A DNA stretch of 64,000 nucleotides from Zygnema cylindricum (taxonomy: Eukaryota > Streptophyta > Zygnematophyceae > Zygnematales > Zygnemataceae). Every line of letters starts with the position of its first letter. Within the stretch, counting starts at the first letter, position 1. The notes beneath the pieces are model-generated. The model was given only the letters and a program-made list of their open reading frames with translations, had not been told where the DNA came from and ran no database searches. Shown piece by piece: positions 1 through 11,967 of the stretch. The stretch lies in contig JBBHKE010001764.1 of NCBI GenBank assembly GCA_037447655.1, positions 1 through 64,000 on the forward strand, given 5' to 3'. The translations under genes were made by a program, and so were the position numbers.

Positions 1-1
1 T

Positions 2-100
2 CAGTGTGTACCAAGTTCCAGTCTCGAGCCGTAGTGATGGCGATCGGTTGAGAATGAAAGGGAGAGAGAGAAAGAGAGAGAGAGAGAGCGAGAGAGAGAT

Positions 101-147
<47 letters not shown>

Positions 148-174
148 TGAGAGAGAGAGAGAGAGAGCGAGAGA

Positions 175-220
<46 letters not shown>

Positions 221-320
221 GAGAGAGCAACGTTTTTTAATATATTTTGCCTTTACTTTTTTGGGGAAAACCAGTGGGTACCAAGTTCCAGTCTCGAGCT
301 GTAGTGATGGCGGTCGGTTG
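2..320. repeat. 49-bp direct repeat flanking a GA microsatellite
   Basis: Bases 2-50 and 272-320 are the same 49-bp sequence with about three mismatches, in the same orientation, on either side of the GA tract. This gives a repeat unit of about 270 bp. It may be a tandem duplication whose interior was expanded by the microsatellite. No coding meaning is seen. Confidence 0.75.
59..228. repeat. (GA)n microsatellite
   Basis: An almost uninterrupted GA/GAGA purine tract with occasional C, T or AA interruptions. Any open frame through it is an Arg/Glu artefact. Polypurine tracts like this are length-variable and prone to assembly error. Confidence 0.95.
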
Positions 321-1837
321 GGCGGGATTCTCGGCTCTCATTGGCTGGGTTCTCCGAACTTTCGGGCGAAATTTTACGAGTCGCCCAAAATTGAACAAAA
401 CCCGATGGCGTTAGTTTTTTGCCGCTAACGTTAGTTAAAAAAAAAAAAGACGGAAAGAAATTGACCATATCGGTTAATTTCATGTTAAAAAATAAACTTT
501 CAAAGTACATTAAAAGTTTAAACTTTCAAAACTTTCAGTAAGTTTCACAGTTTTCAAGAATTTGAAGAAATTGAGAGTTTAAAGACATCGAGGTTTTGAA
601 GATTTGAATATTTTGTAAGTTCTGAAAATTATGAAAAATTTAATTTTATTTTTTTTCAAATTTTAGGGTTACTGTCGTGATTGAAAATGTATAAAAATTT
701 GAATGAATTTGATTATTACTATGGATGAATCGGACGAGGAAAGTGACAAAAAAGCTGAAATGGAGAGGAAAAATAAGAGGTTCTTGAACTTGAAAAATGT
801 ACAAAATCGGAAATAAATAGGAATTTGATGATTCTGTTGGAAGTTTTTTTTTTTTGTTTTCTTTTTCCTTGTTAGTTTGTTGTTTTTGAGAGGAATGGGC
901 GAGTTTTTTAGGTTTCTTCCGGTTTTATATGACAATTTTGCGACTTCTTTTTGAGATTTTCTGTCAATATCTATCGTGATATCTCTTCGGGCCCTCGGAC
1001 CGTTCGATATTCGATGTATCATCAAATATTGAATTTATCGCGATGAGAATTTACCCTAAAATAAATCAATTAAGTTATAAGAAATAAATAGATAATACAC
1101 AACATTATGAACCATACATCGTGTTCGGGTCCGGACACAACCTTCACATAAATCATTTGACGGAATGACAACATGGAAACATTAGAAAAAAGCGAGATTT
1201 ACCAAGGCTGATTTTCCATCGTAGGATATTTAATTTTTATTTCACTGTTTTATTGCATCGTTTTTTTTTTACACTGTTTTACACTGGTATTTATTGCGCT
1301 TTCGTGTATTCTAAATTAACTTCCACGTTTGATTACTGTGCGATTCTCATCTTTTTCGTCCCGACAGCGTAGCCAAATGCTGTATGGCTAGTATTGTGTA
1401 TCAGTTTGCAATAATTGCGACAACCTATATATCGTTTATCAAAATTATCGTTAAATATGTCGATTAACTGAGAACCGATAACCGATTTATGGCGGGGTAG
1501 GCAGGGGTGTGAGTGGTGGTTTGAGTTTTTTTCACAATCCAGTCCTAACGTTGGAGTACGTAACTTCAAGAAGAAACACAAAATTGTACGTATAAAGTAC
1601 GGGGTCGATATATCAATTATCAGTAGGTCAAAAAAAGTACATGTGGGTTATCGATAAAAAGAGCACCGATACAAAGTATTACTTAATGACCCTAGTGTTG
1701 TGAATCTCGCTGACATGTCCACCGACGATTTCTTGAAATATCCGTAGCATAGATCAACGTCTTTATATCGATAAAAATTGACAGTGATACGCAACAGTGA
1801 AAATTCGCAATCTTGTGCGACATCCATCTTGACTCAG
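321..1837. other. AT-rich stretch without a gene
   Basis: I see no supported gene. Bases about 1000-1110 and 1590-1760 carry motifs (TATCGCGATA-like palindromes, GTGTTGTG ends) that recur at 7.9-8.3, 18.6-18.9, 45.2-45.6 and 63.1-63.7 kb. They are probably eroded members of one short TIR family. The remaining sequence is unique and low in GC. Confidence 0.5.
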
Positions 1838-2260
1838 GCCTTATCCCCATGTAATTGTAACTTAGCGAACATACTTTGTATTATAGCGAAGATTCTTCGT
1901 ACGCAATTTTCAAGTGTCCCAATGCGTAAGAACGAAGTCGTAACTTACGTATGTGACGATTGTATGCAACGACAATACGTGTGACAATTGTCAACGTCTA
2001 CAATCTATGTTGCCGCGCGGTATTTTTTTAAATTGCTTGTGTCTTTTGTGTGACATTGTAAACATACAACCTTCCAACCATATGCTGTTCACGGTTGAAG
2101 AAGATGTGCTTTGCCTTTGCGTCTCCTCTCCGGTCGACGTGAAATGACATCGGAATCTTGAGACCCCTGCAAAAAAAAATCCGTTCTTGATGCAAACGGA
2201 CAAAACGAAAGAAGTCATGTACTTCACATTGTCGCGCAAAATCCTCGGAAAAAATTGAAA
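1838..2260 (-). repeat. Diverged inverted copy of the block A/C/D repeat segment
   Basis: Read on the - strand, this stretch matches the segment at about 9180-9610 (also in blocks C and D). It includes the 'mouth' TTATCCCCATGTAA, the CTTACGT/ACGATTGTA tract and the part shared with the short open frame at 9164-9445. It is diverged and looks like a fragment of the GGG...CCCCATGT TIR element family described below. Confidence 0.55.
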
Positions 2261-2605
2261 ACTTTTGACACGTGCGAAGATGTTTTATTATTTGTGGATC
2301 TGTGATACTTTTATTTAAAACACATCGCCAATGTGTTTTAACATAAAGTTTGAAGATGATGATTCTTGACTTGGCCGTGGGTCCGAAAAATACAAGGCGA
2401 CAACATGTAGTACATTTTAAGTTTGACTATGATACAAATTGTACCTTTACTTTTTTCACCTTCTTCTCCATCAGGCGCCGACAGTAATCGTACGGATACG
2501 TTTAGTGGCAATAACATTTCGTTCACTTGTCAGCAAAGAATCTATCGGGTATGTGCCTTCTTTCGATTGGAAGCACGCAAGTTCCTATTCTCATGGCGAG
2601 CATTA

Positions 2606-3554
2606 GGGGGTGTCCCCATGTAATCGGTACTTTGATAAAGTATTTTGGACTGTAGTGAAGATTCTCCGTACTACTTTGAAGAGCGTCCCAATGTGCGAAA
2701 TTGAAATCGGAACTTTGACATGTGACGGTTGTAGACGTAGGTACAAATTGTGACGATTGAAGGCGACTACGAAACTTCCAACGATTGGTGACGCCAACAA
2801 AAACAACGACAGTGGTAGACGTTTATATTTTTGTTAAATTGTAGACGTTTAGGGTTTGGTGACATTGTGACGTCACGCTCTCTTATGACAACGTCGACGT
2901 CACGGATTCAAGAACTTTCCGCCATGGTTTTCCGAATTCGTTTTTTCTACTTTTCTCACTCTACCTGCCATTAAAAAAAACTTAAAAATTGTCAGAATAA
3001 ATATTTTTAAAATATCTTTCATTTTATACCAATATTGTCGTGTCTAATTTTAAAAAGTGTGAGATACAATCGATGGTGTGAGAGGGAGAGAGGAGAGGCG
3101 ACGACGACGATTTTTTTTTCAAAGGACCCATGATTGAAAGTGGAGGTCTGAGACCCCTGGAAATTTTTTTCCGTACATAGCGCGTGACGGGCACGGAGAA
3201 AAATAGCGAGGACTCTCCTTTGTCCTAAAATTTTACTAATCGTGTGGCGCGTGCGTGGTTTGTTTTTCATTTGCTGTTTGGGTGGTACCTGATCCATAAT
3301 CACCCCCTCGAGGTGATTTTGGAAGAAGTTTTTTTTTGGGCTGGATTCTCTTGCCCGGGGGTCGAAAAGGGGAAAACGCCAAAATGCATTCACATGACGA
3401 CAAACACGCCGTACATTCAAAGTATGAATTGACGTTCACTCTACTTTGGTAAAAATGATTTTTTCGTACGGCTAAAGTTTTTGGTCAAAGTTCCATGAAT
3501 TTTAGGGCAAAAAGACAGAGAAAAGTAGATACTTTAAAACATGGGGACACCCCC
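2606..3554. mobile_element. ~949-bp TIR element, PIF/Harbinger-like (non-autonomous)
   Basis: The ends are GGGGGTGTCCCCATGT and its reverse complement, flanked on both sides by the trinucleotide TTA (2603-2605 and 3555-3557). A GGG-starting TIR with a TTA/TAA target duplication is characteristic of PIF/Harbinger-type elements; that family assignment is inference. No transposase is encoded, so it would depend on a partner elsewhere. It is related to the inverted copy at 6567-7519 and to the split copy around the gypsy element. Confidence 0.7.
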
Positions 3555-4417
3555 TTAGTAAAAGATTCCAAAAGCACAATATCTAAACTCGTATCCGTAC
3601 AAATAGCCGCAAAATAAAATTACGTGAATGTACAATTTGTACGTTCGTGTTTTGTCGTTGTACCGACGGTTATAGATTCCTTTCGATGTCAATTCCAGAT
3701 GTCAATGGATGGTGGAGGAGGCGTCACGGCAAATTCTTCAGCAAAGATATTTTGGTGGTTTTTCTTGGATTTGATTCCCGCCTGTCTAAAGGCGCGTGGC
3801 GTGTGCCACATGTAAGGTTCTTATCTTGACATCTATCGTGGATCGTACGCAGCATCTCCACGTGTAAAAATTTTACATGCATAGCGTGTAGCTAGTCTCC
3901 TCCCTAGCTAGACACTGGATAAGATGACCGCTTGCTTCGAAAACACATAATCAGACGGTCGACGTTGTTGCCCAAAAGTTTGGAGAATCTTGGCGAATCT
4001 ACAGTAATCATGTTTTATTAAAAAAAAAGTGTTGCCCTGTACGAAAATGCACTTTTTGAAGTAATGAACCTCACTTTTCAATTGATGGAGGTTCACCCTT
4101 AAGTTGTAAGGCACGATGTTTTTGAGGAAAACGGCTAACAAAAACCCTTACACATGGGGACACGACCTTTTTTTTATTGGCGCTATTTTCACCATATATT
4201 CGTTTTGTTTCGCGTAGCAGTATAACTGCCACGCTCGATTTCCCGCGGATATCGCGATCGTTGAGCTTGTCGCGACTTTCTATTTTTGCGGACCATCGCA
4301 TTTTGCTCTTACTCCCAAACTTTGGTCCCCAAAAATACCCCGATGGGAATTAGGGCGATGACACATGTTTCAAAAAAATAAAAACTATTTTGCTGTACAC
4401 GTGCGAAAGAGCTACAA
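3555..4417. other. Intergenic sequence with one TIR-family end
   Basis: No gene is supported. Near 4150 the sequence ACACATGGGGACACGACC resembles the right-hand terminus of the ~950-bp GGG element family, but I cannot find the matching left end. It is probably a solo or truncated terminus. Confidence 0.4.
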
Positions 4418-4821
4418 TACACCGCCAATAGCTATTAGAGTAAATAACGCTGATTCGGTGCCCTTTTTTTAAAAATAAAAACTTGAAATACAATCCATAA
4501 TTCTATTTTTTCCATTACGCCTTTTAGGGTTCTTATTTAATTAGCGTTAATAAGGACACCGCAATGTTTATAGTGTTGTGTACGGACAGTTTTTTCCGTA
4601 CCAAAATGTACTTTTTGAAATAAAAATGTACAAAAAGTCATTTAATGTAATTACGCACGCATGTGAATGTGCACTGGAAAAAGAGACGCAAACTCGAATA
4701 TTCAGATTTTGGCGTACGAATTGTCAAATTTTGTACGAATACATATATTGATGTAGACATCAATACGTCGGCGGGCATTTATTATTCGAAAGAATCCAAA
4801 TTAGACTTAGGGATTAATTAG
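4418..4821. mobile_element. Truncated TACACCG-family MITE
   Basis: It starts with TACACCGCCAATAGCTATT, the terminal motif of the array at 43.4-46.7 kb. Its interior matches, in reverse complement, the interior of the element at 43772-44325, including the AGGGATTAATTAG segment. Homology stops where the 1.72-kb fold-back element begins, so this copy was probably interrupted or truncated by that insertion. Confidence 0.6.
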
Positions 4822-6545
4822 GGTAACGTTCCATCAGGCGAAAAGTGGGGAAGTTTACAAAAATCCGCGACTCTTCATACCAAATCGTGCCGCCTATTTG
4901 TTTTTATACGAAAAACAACATTACAGATAATCTTGCCAACACTCTCCGAAGGTCTTGGAGATAATACTGGCCGTCGGATGTTCATCAGCAAAGAGTTCGT
5001 TAAGCTTCATGTCATGATGGAAAACCAACGAAAAATCTTAAGATTTGCACATATCACACGCTTTCCAAAATACAACAAAAAATAAAAACGAAATTTCGTA
5101 ACATTCCTTCGTCACGCTATTTTCGGTAACTTTTGTTCGTCACACCATTTCTCTCAAAGGACTTTCGTTATGTTCGAAAAGATAAATCCTAAAAAATGAG
5201 CCGGCGTACTGGCGTCTGCAAAAAGTATAAAAGATTTGTCGTATGATTACTTGGTACGCAAGTACATGGTATGAAAGTGAAGATTTGAAGCTAAAGTTGT
5301 CGGTGCTAAAATTCTAAAAGATATTCAATATCGTATCGTATCTTGCGTGGCGCCAGTCAATTTAGAACACGTGGTTTATAAACTCTTCGTGATGGAACAT
5401 CGACTCATAGCCTATTCCCACCGGAGCATTTGATTTTCCGAAAACTCGTCGGAAAACGTACACGCTTCGACGTCATCAAGCATAGGGGCGAAAACAAACC
5501 TGCAGTATTGAATGTTTGAAGGATGACGATGGTAGTTCAAAGTCATGTTTCGCGAGTACAATGAACTAGCCGTACGGATGTTTTTTTGGCTACGTCAGTT
5601 TTTCGGCGAAATACGCGACTTTAACCCGACTTCAATATCCGGCAATATTTTGAGGAAGCTCGTTTGTACGGTTTTCATAGAAAGTCGTACATTATTCCAA
5701 TATCCGTCTGTTGCGGAAGTGAATTTTTTTCCGGTGGGAATAGGCCATGAATGAAAGGATCGTCGTTTGACAAATAGAAAGAAATTTTCGCACGTACAAA
5801 TGATTATAAAAGTTTCACATTATTATCATAATTCGAAAAATCATCGGAATGGGAAATGCTCCGGTGGGAATCAGAGTCGATGTTCCACCACGAAGAGTTT
5901 GTAAACCACGTGTTCTAAATTGATTGGCGCTACGCAAGTTACGATCCGATATTGAATATCTTTCAGATTTTTAGCACCGACAAACTTAACTTCAAATCTT
6001 CACTTGCGTACCATGTACCTGCGTATGAAATTGTAATACGACAGAACTTTTATACTTTTTGGAGGCGCCAGTCTTTACGCCAGCTCATTTTTTAGGGTTT
6101 TTGTTTTTGAAACATAACGAAAGTCCTTTGAGACAAATAGTGTGACGAAAAAAAGTTACCGAAAATAGCGTGACGATAGAATGCTACGAAATTACATTTT
6201 TATTTTCGGTTGTATTTTGGAAAGCACGTGTCATGTGTAAATCTTGTGGTTTTTCGTTGGTTGTGCATCGTGACCCGTAGCTTAATCGTCCAGCGTTTCA
6301 TTTTTTCTATATCTGCCAACCCACCTCGTCGAGGAGGTGGGTTGACAGTTTCACAAAAAAACGAAACGAACGCCTCGCATATGGACATCCAACGCTCAGT
6401 ATTTCCTCCAAGACCTTCGGAGAGTATTGGGAAGATTTTCTATAATGTTGTTTTTCGTATAAAAACAAAATAGCTGGTACAGTTTAGTACGGATAGTCGT
6501 GGATTTTTGTGAACTTCCCCACTTTTTGTCTGATGGAACGTTACC
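4822..6545. mobile_element. 1.72-kb fold-back (long inverted repeat) element
   Basis: The two halves are imperfect reverse complements over most of their length. GGTAACGTTCCATCAG at 4822 mirrors CTGATGGAACGTTACC ending at 6545. Further mirrored blocks are the CTCCGAAGGTCTTGGAG block (about 4945 and 6415), the AAAGGACTTTCGTTATG block (about 5156 and 6120) and the AGAACACGTGGTTTA block (about 5364 and 5905). Only the central ~250 bp (about 5480-5760) is unpaired, and it contains its own CCGGTGGGAATA repeats. No transposase frame is present. I could not identify a convincing target-site duplication. A transcript would fold into a hairpin of over 700 bp. Confidence 0.8.
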
Positions 6546-6566
6546 TTTACCCCTTTTTACTCCTTA

Positions 6567-7519
6567 GGGCGTGTTCCCATGTGTTCAAGTAAGGGTTTTT
6601 TTCCGTCGTTTTCACAGAAAATGGGACTTTCAACGATAAAATATTACGCCGTACGAAAAATGGGCAAAAACACAAGTACATCTTGCGTCCTCTTGGAACT
6701 TGGAAGGTACGGCAATTTGGCGTTATTATCATCGCAACCCACTTCCAGCTCATCTTCACACTTGCACTGGAATCAAATCGCGATCTGATTTTAACAAAAA
6801 TAACACCCCGTAGACGAATAGAAAGCAGTTATTGCATGCGTGAAACGTCTTCGAAATTTTTTGAACGAGGGAGAGTACACGCTATTTTTTTACATGCTCG
6901 TCACGCGCGTGTACGTACAAAAATGACAAGCATGTACGGAAAAAAAATCGTTGGGGTATCGGACCTCCACTTTCATTCATGGGTCCTTGGCAAAAATTTA
7001 TAGCGTCCTCGTCTCTCCCCATCTTTTTCATTCGACCGCTTCTCTTTCTCTCCTCTCTAAATGGAATGCATCAATAATAGTATTAAATGAAAGATACATT
7101 TTTTCCTTTTTTTTTATTATTTTTGGTCTCATTTTGATGGCGTATCCAATGATAAATGGTAAAAAAAAGAAATCGGGAAGCCATGGCGGAAAGTTTACGT
7201 GTTGATGACGTCACAAGGTAGCATGACTTCGCGATTTCACAAAAGCCTAAACATCTACAATGTCACAAAAACTGACGACTACAACCGTCGCCGTTTTTGT
7301 AGACGTCACTAATTTTAGGAAGTTTCGTAGTCGTCTACATTTCGTTTCGTACTATCGTAGGCTGTCGCATATTTTGTAGACGTCTACAATTGTCACATTT
7401 TTTAAGTAATGAAGGCGCAAGTAATGATTGGCATAAGAACACTTTGAAAAGTACACCGTAAAATCTGCTCTAATATCCAAAGTAACGTTTCAAAGTTTCA
7501 GTTACATGGGAACACGCCC
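6567..7519. mobile_element. ~953-bp TIR element, same family as 2606-3554, inverted
   Basis: It starts GGGCGTGTTCCCATGT and ends with the near reverse complement ACATGGGAACACGCCC. Its interior matches the element at 2606-3554 in the opposite orientation, for example the GGACCTCCACTTTCA and TGTAGACGTC stretches. The left flank is TTA; the right flank reads TAG, so the target duplication has eroded or the boundary is off by one or two bases. It encodes no protein. Confidence 0.65.
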
Positions 7520-7899
7520 TAGGGCTTTTCGAACAAGTACGCAATTTTCATTCACTAGTTATTGCATTCTGTTGCGCTGTCTTAGTGATCATTGATCTTA
7601 GTATAACAATTGATGTTGTCACACATAAAAAATAATCCTTACGGTGTACCGCTTATTGTTAATATTAAGAAAAAAAAAAGCGTAAACGTTAACTTATTTA
7701 CTAACGCTATTTTGTGTATCTGGGTCGAAAAACAAAGATACTGATATCAGTTTTGGCATTTAACGCCAATTTGTGTGTCTACTTAGCCCGCTAAGATCGC
7801 ATCAAATAATTTCAAATGCAAGTGTCCTACCTTGACAGCATCCGCCAAAAATGATGAAGTTGGATATTGGATCGATGTCTTTTAAATCAAAAATCTTTG
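7520..7899. other. Non-coding spacer
   Basis: AT-rich sequence between the TIR element and duplication block A. I see no supported gene or repeat boundary in it. Confidence 0.5.
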
Positions 7900-9696
7900 A
7901 CCGCCCAGTCTACAGGGTGATTGTTAGTGTTTTACATCGGCAAACTTTTTATCGCGATAAATTCAATGGTCGATATATATCGAAAATCGAACAGTCACAA
8001 GGCCCGATACATCGCTTTAGTAACAACAAAAATGATTGTCATATATTTGGTGGGAGGTGGGGTTCCGTTGCGCTTAGAATAATGTTCGTGGAATAGTACA
8101 TACGATCCCCCCCTCTTTGGGCTTTTGATTTTTTTTTGGATACCTAAGATACGTAGGTGTCGCGTTGGTTATCGACCGAATAACTTATCGCGATACCTCG
8201 CATTTCAATCGTGATATTAACCTTCTCGAAATACTAGGACGATATATAGAGTATCACTATGTAAAAAAAAGACTCATTAACATCGACAAAAGGCTCTTAA
8301 TAGACGACACTATTAACTACATTGAAGAAATTTGCCCTGCAGTTGAGAGTAGAGTGTACACTTTTAGGTTTGACCGGGTGTAAATCTATTCATTGGTAAA
8401 CATTAACCACGAAAGCTGCAAAAGACTCCAAACCGACCCTTCCTTATTGCTCTATGTTCTCAAGATTGCGATGAACTGACACCTATCTCAACAATATTGG
8501 GTTAAGTTTTTGGCTATTTTTGAAGGTTTTAGAATGGTTGTTGAATTGTAGTTGGTCATCGGAAGCAACTTTTTCTTTACCAAATGAAAATGTTAAGCTC
8601 CAATCAACAGAAACAGAAAAAGCAAAAACAGTTAAAAAGTAATTTTGAAAATACATGTCCGAGGGAGAGAGAGACCTGAATATAGCATCTAAGTCACTCG
8701 ACATTTTCTACTTGATGTTATACCTGCTTCATGCCCTATACATGTAAACTGCTTGAAGACATTTTTCAACTATCTATCGAGAGGTGACGAGGCCATATTA
8801 GTTACACTTTTCTAAAAGCAAAAACAAAAAAAACGCCACCGTAACCTCTACCAAAAAGCTTTTGCTTGTATGCGTGAAGAGTTTGATCGATATCGATTCA
8901 CCTTCATAATGAAAAACATTCATAACAATTTGAAAAACATGACTCACTTTCGATTAAAAACGTGAGTTTGAAGTATAAGCTTTTCTTTTATAATCCCTGC
9001 TCGTTTTTTCCAAACCCTCTTCTTCATCCTCACCACAATCATTTTTCTTGTTGTACAAAGAAAACAAGCGCACGCAAGAAAAGCATAAACTCAAGTAACA
9101 CATATTCGTACGTCTCAAAAAATTTCAAAATTTTAAAATGATTTGAAGCATTAGGAAAAGTACATGATTCGTTATGTCTTGTCCGTTTGCGTTCAATATG
9201 ACGCCAAAAAGTACACAATTTGTTTTTGGTTTGTCCTTTTGTGTCCGGTACAATATTTTTTTGGCAGGGGTCTTAGGATTCTAATGTCATTTCACGTCGA
9301 CTGGACAGGAGACGCAAAGGCAAAGCGCATCTCTTTCAACTATGAAACAACACAGACTGGAAGGCGGTACGTCTTCAACGTCACAGAAAGACACGCGATG
9401 TCACAAGCAGTTTTAAAAACTATCGTGCGAGAACACAAATTGTAAACGGTTGTCACAGGTATTATCGACGTATACAATCGTCACAGACGTAAGTTACGAT
9501 TTCGTTCTTACGACATTGGGACACTTGAAAACCTTGTACATAGAATCTTCGCTATAATACAAAGTAAGTTTGCTAGGCTTCAAGTACATGGGGACATACT
9601 CTAATAAAGAGAATCTTCACTATAATGTAAAGTAATTCTTCAAAGTATCGATTACATGAGGACACTCCCTAAGCATGCTACGCGCATAGTTTTAAC

Positions 9697-10002
9697 CATA
9701 GTTCAAAAGTAGGTGAAAGTAGGCCCACACAATATGCCTATTGTATGCAAAACACACAATATGACCTTAAGACCCATATTGTATTCGGACCTATTCGGAC
9801 CAATTAAAACATTCGGACCAAAAATTGGACCAATTAAAACATTCGAACCAAGAAATTTTATTTACACCGTCAGATTCGGACGATCGGACGGTCGCTGATC
9901 AAAGTAGCGATCTAAGAAGATCACATGAAAAGCCCATAACACAACTTACGATAAAGGCGCCGACCAAAGGCCTACAATAAAAACGCCTACTTTAGAACTA
10001 TG
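9697..10002 (+). mobile_element. hAT-like MITE, copy A (306 bp)
   Basis: The ends are CATAGTTCAAAAGTAGG and the reverse-complement motif CCTACTTTAGAACTATG. The 8-bp target duplication GTTTTAAC lies at 9689-9696 and 10003-10010. An 8-bp duplication is typical of hAT elements. The same insertion site is occupied in blocks C and D but empty in block B (about 19968-19980). Confidence 0.85.
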
Positions 10003-10892
10003 GTTTTAACAATCATTGCTTTGTAGAATTGTATACTTGCATGTCGAGTTGTTCCGTTGCCAGTAAATGTAAGTGTCGCATACCGAACCAGAAAACCCGA
10101 TTTTCGTTTTGCATATCGCGAATGGTGACGGCATTTGTCGTTGGATCGATTAAGCCCTGAGCTTTGGGAAAGAAAAAATCGTCACTTTTAGAGCTTCTCA
10201 TGAATTCAACTATTCTATCATTAGGAGATTTCAATCTTAACCTGTTGACGCACATACTCATGGCAAGAGAATGTGTTGAAAATATTTATGAACATTTGTT
10301 GAATCATAGTTCGACATGAATTGCCTGTTCCGTTCGCCACAATCGCTACGAGACATGCTAATTCATGTAGAGCTTCACTCTAGTTTGAATGCTTGTGACG
10401 TGGACGTTTTGAGACCGCTTACACCAATAGTATTATAAACATAAAAACCATTATTAACAGCTCTTGAGCTCTATTTTATGGTCAATTGCTAAAAGTAAAA
10501 CCACATCGACTAAGTGTTTTTAACGCTTATAGTGATTCACGGATACAAAGATTCTCGGTTAGCTGTTTCGGAGTTAACTGTAGCCTACTCTTGGTTCGAC
10601 AACATTCACTTGCACATGGAAGTGTACGGTTCCAACGCCACACACACTCTTAGTAGGAAGCCATGATGGTTCTCTCTGCGGACATAATATTTTCCTCTAC
10701 CGTCTGCCCTAAGAATCTATACAATATTCTCTCCTCGTCATGACCAATTCTGCGGAGCCCTAAGGATTCTCAATGTGGACTCTTCGATTTTGGTTGTTTC
10801 ATCCCTCTTAATACCTTTTTACTCCACTCCTCTCACCGTTTTTTTCAACTTGACAAAATTTTCCCTCTTCTTCCTGATCTACTTCTGGTTCG

Positions 10893-11277
10893 ATGTACGG
10901 CCACCGTCCTTCCCCTGTTACTAGCCTCTTCACTCCACCTCGCTCCTCCTCTCCCTCCATATGATCAGTCGGCCGTGTGGATTCTTCCCCTAGGACGCCA
11001 TTAACTTCCGCCAACAATTTTGACCGTACAGAGTCCACACGCTTTGCTTCAAATACTTTTCAGTACAATGGACGCGTGGCAGCTTCTCATTTGCCCTGTG
11101 TCTTTGTACTCCTTGGGGCTGGAGGAACTCCTGTGGTGGCAACTCTTCTCGCTGGGCTTATGCTATCGTACATTCTAGATGCCCTACAGTTAAAAAATGG
11201 GGCGTTTCTTGGAGTGTGTGGAGCTTTTTTCGCTATAGAAGTTTGATTCGCATTCGGGTTTTTTCGCCATGATTGTG
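10893..11277 (+). pseudogene. Truncated NEF1-like exon 1, copy A
   Basis: Aligns base for base with the start of the functional exon 1 (26136 onward). It begins at the same ATG context, but codon 24 is TGA (10962-10964) where the intact gene has CGA, a C-to-T change in a CpG. About 20 extra bases near 11242-11263 disrupt the frame again, and homology ends at about 11277 at the edge of a truncated copia LTR. With no downstream exons it cannot encode the protein. An internal frame from 10977 to 11246 is only a remnant of it. Confidence 0.85.
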
Positions 11278-11824
11278 ACAGAAACTCGATCTCGGCATCT
11301 ATATCGGTGGTTCGATCAAGATCGGTTTTAATTCTAACCGTCGAAAAAAAAATGCTTGGAATTTGTTTCAACGTCGAAACAAATGTGCGGTATTAGTTTT
11401 GTGGAGTACTGTACACCGTACGTTTATAAAAAATGTATCTATGTCGAAAGATTGTTAGCGCCGTTAAATAAAATCGTCTATGTATACATCTATAAATATT
11501 CATGAAACCCTATATATGTCAACATTGATCTTAGACTAATTGGATAAAGCTACCGGCTACTGCTTGACTTAACAAACGGCATGTACCAGGATCAAAATTT
11601 GGGTCCGTCAAGTTTCTTTTGGTAAACCTACCAAACTACTACATTTCTCTCTCTAGACAGTGTGGATAGCCATGGCTTTAGCTTCCTCTCCAACCTTTAG
11701 TGATTGCGACAAGTGTGGGAGTTAGAGAGAGGAGTTAGAGGCAGACTACCTGTGCTTCTTTTCTGCTCTTTATCTTTACATGTTTTAAACCTAGAGAATA
11801 TAAATAAAACCTTTAGTTCATACA
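11278..11824 (-). repeat. Truncated 3' LTR of copia element 1
   Basis: Matches the LTR at 16873-17727 from about the CTCGGCATCTAT block to the terminal TACA at 11824. The outer ~310 bp is missing where it meets the NEF1 exon copy. Immediately inside it, CTCCCTG on the + strand reads as the purine-rich CAGGGAG on the element strand, consistent with a polypurine tract. The loss of the LTR edge means this junction is a deletion or rearrangement, not a clean insertion. Confidence 0.75.
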
Positions 11825-11967
11825 CTCCCTGTATTTCTAGTCACTCTTCAATTTAAGACCACACTTCTCCCTGCAAAAAATTAGCTTAGGGGAAGGCACA
11901 GGTTTCATCATCATATTTGCTACCATCTCGCTATCTGGTCTGTACTCTAAACTGATTATTTTGTCTT

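Larger units (their letters stand above)
7900..11277 (+). repeat. Duplication block A (NEF1 upstream region plus exon-1 start)
   Basis: Collinear with blocks B (18590-21470), C (21743-23556) and D (24477 onward), all on the + strand. It includes an AT-rich TATCGCGATA-type element at its start, a polyA-rich middle, the right terminus of a GGG-type TIR element near 9650-9671, an hAT-like MITE at 9697-10002, the putative promoter/5' region of the NEF1-like gene and about 385 bp of its exon 1. Homology to the functional locus ends at about 11277, where decayed copia LTR sequence begins. Confidence 0.85.

Noticed and set aside
6-221. Arg/Glu-rich open frame
   Set aside because: It is a translation of the GA microsatellite.
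9164-9445. 93-codon open frame repeated in blocks C and D
   Set aside because: It lies in repeat sequence that recurs in decayed form at 1.8-2.2 and 62.4-63.0 kb. Differences between copies change residues freely, with no sign of selection.
9713-9898. 61-66-codon frames with MPIVCKT-type peptides
   Set aside because: They are frames within the hAT-like MITE copies and vary with MITE mutations.
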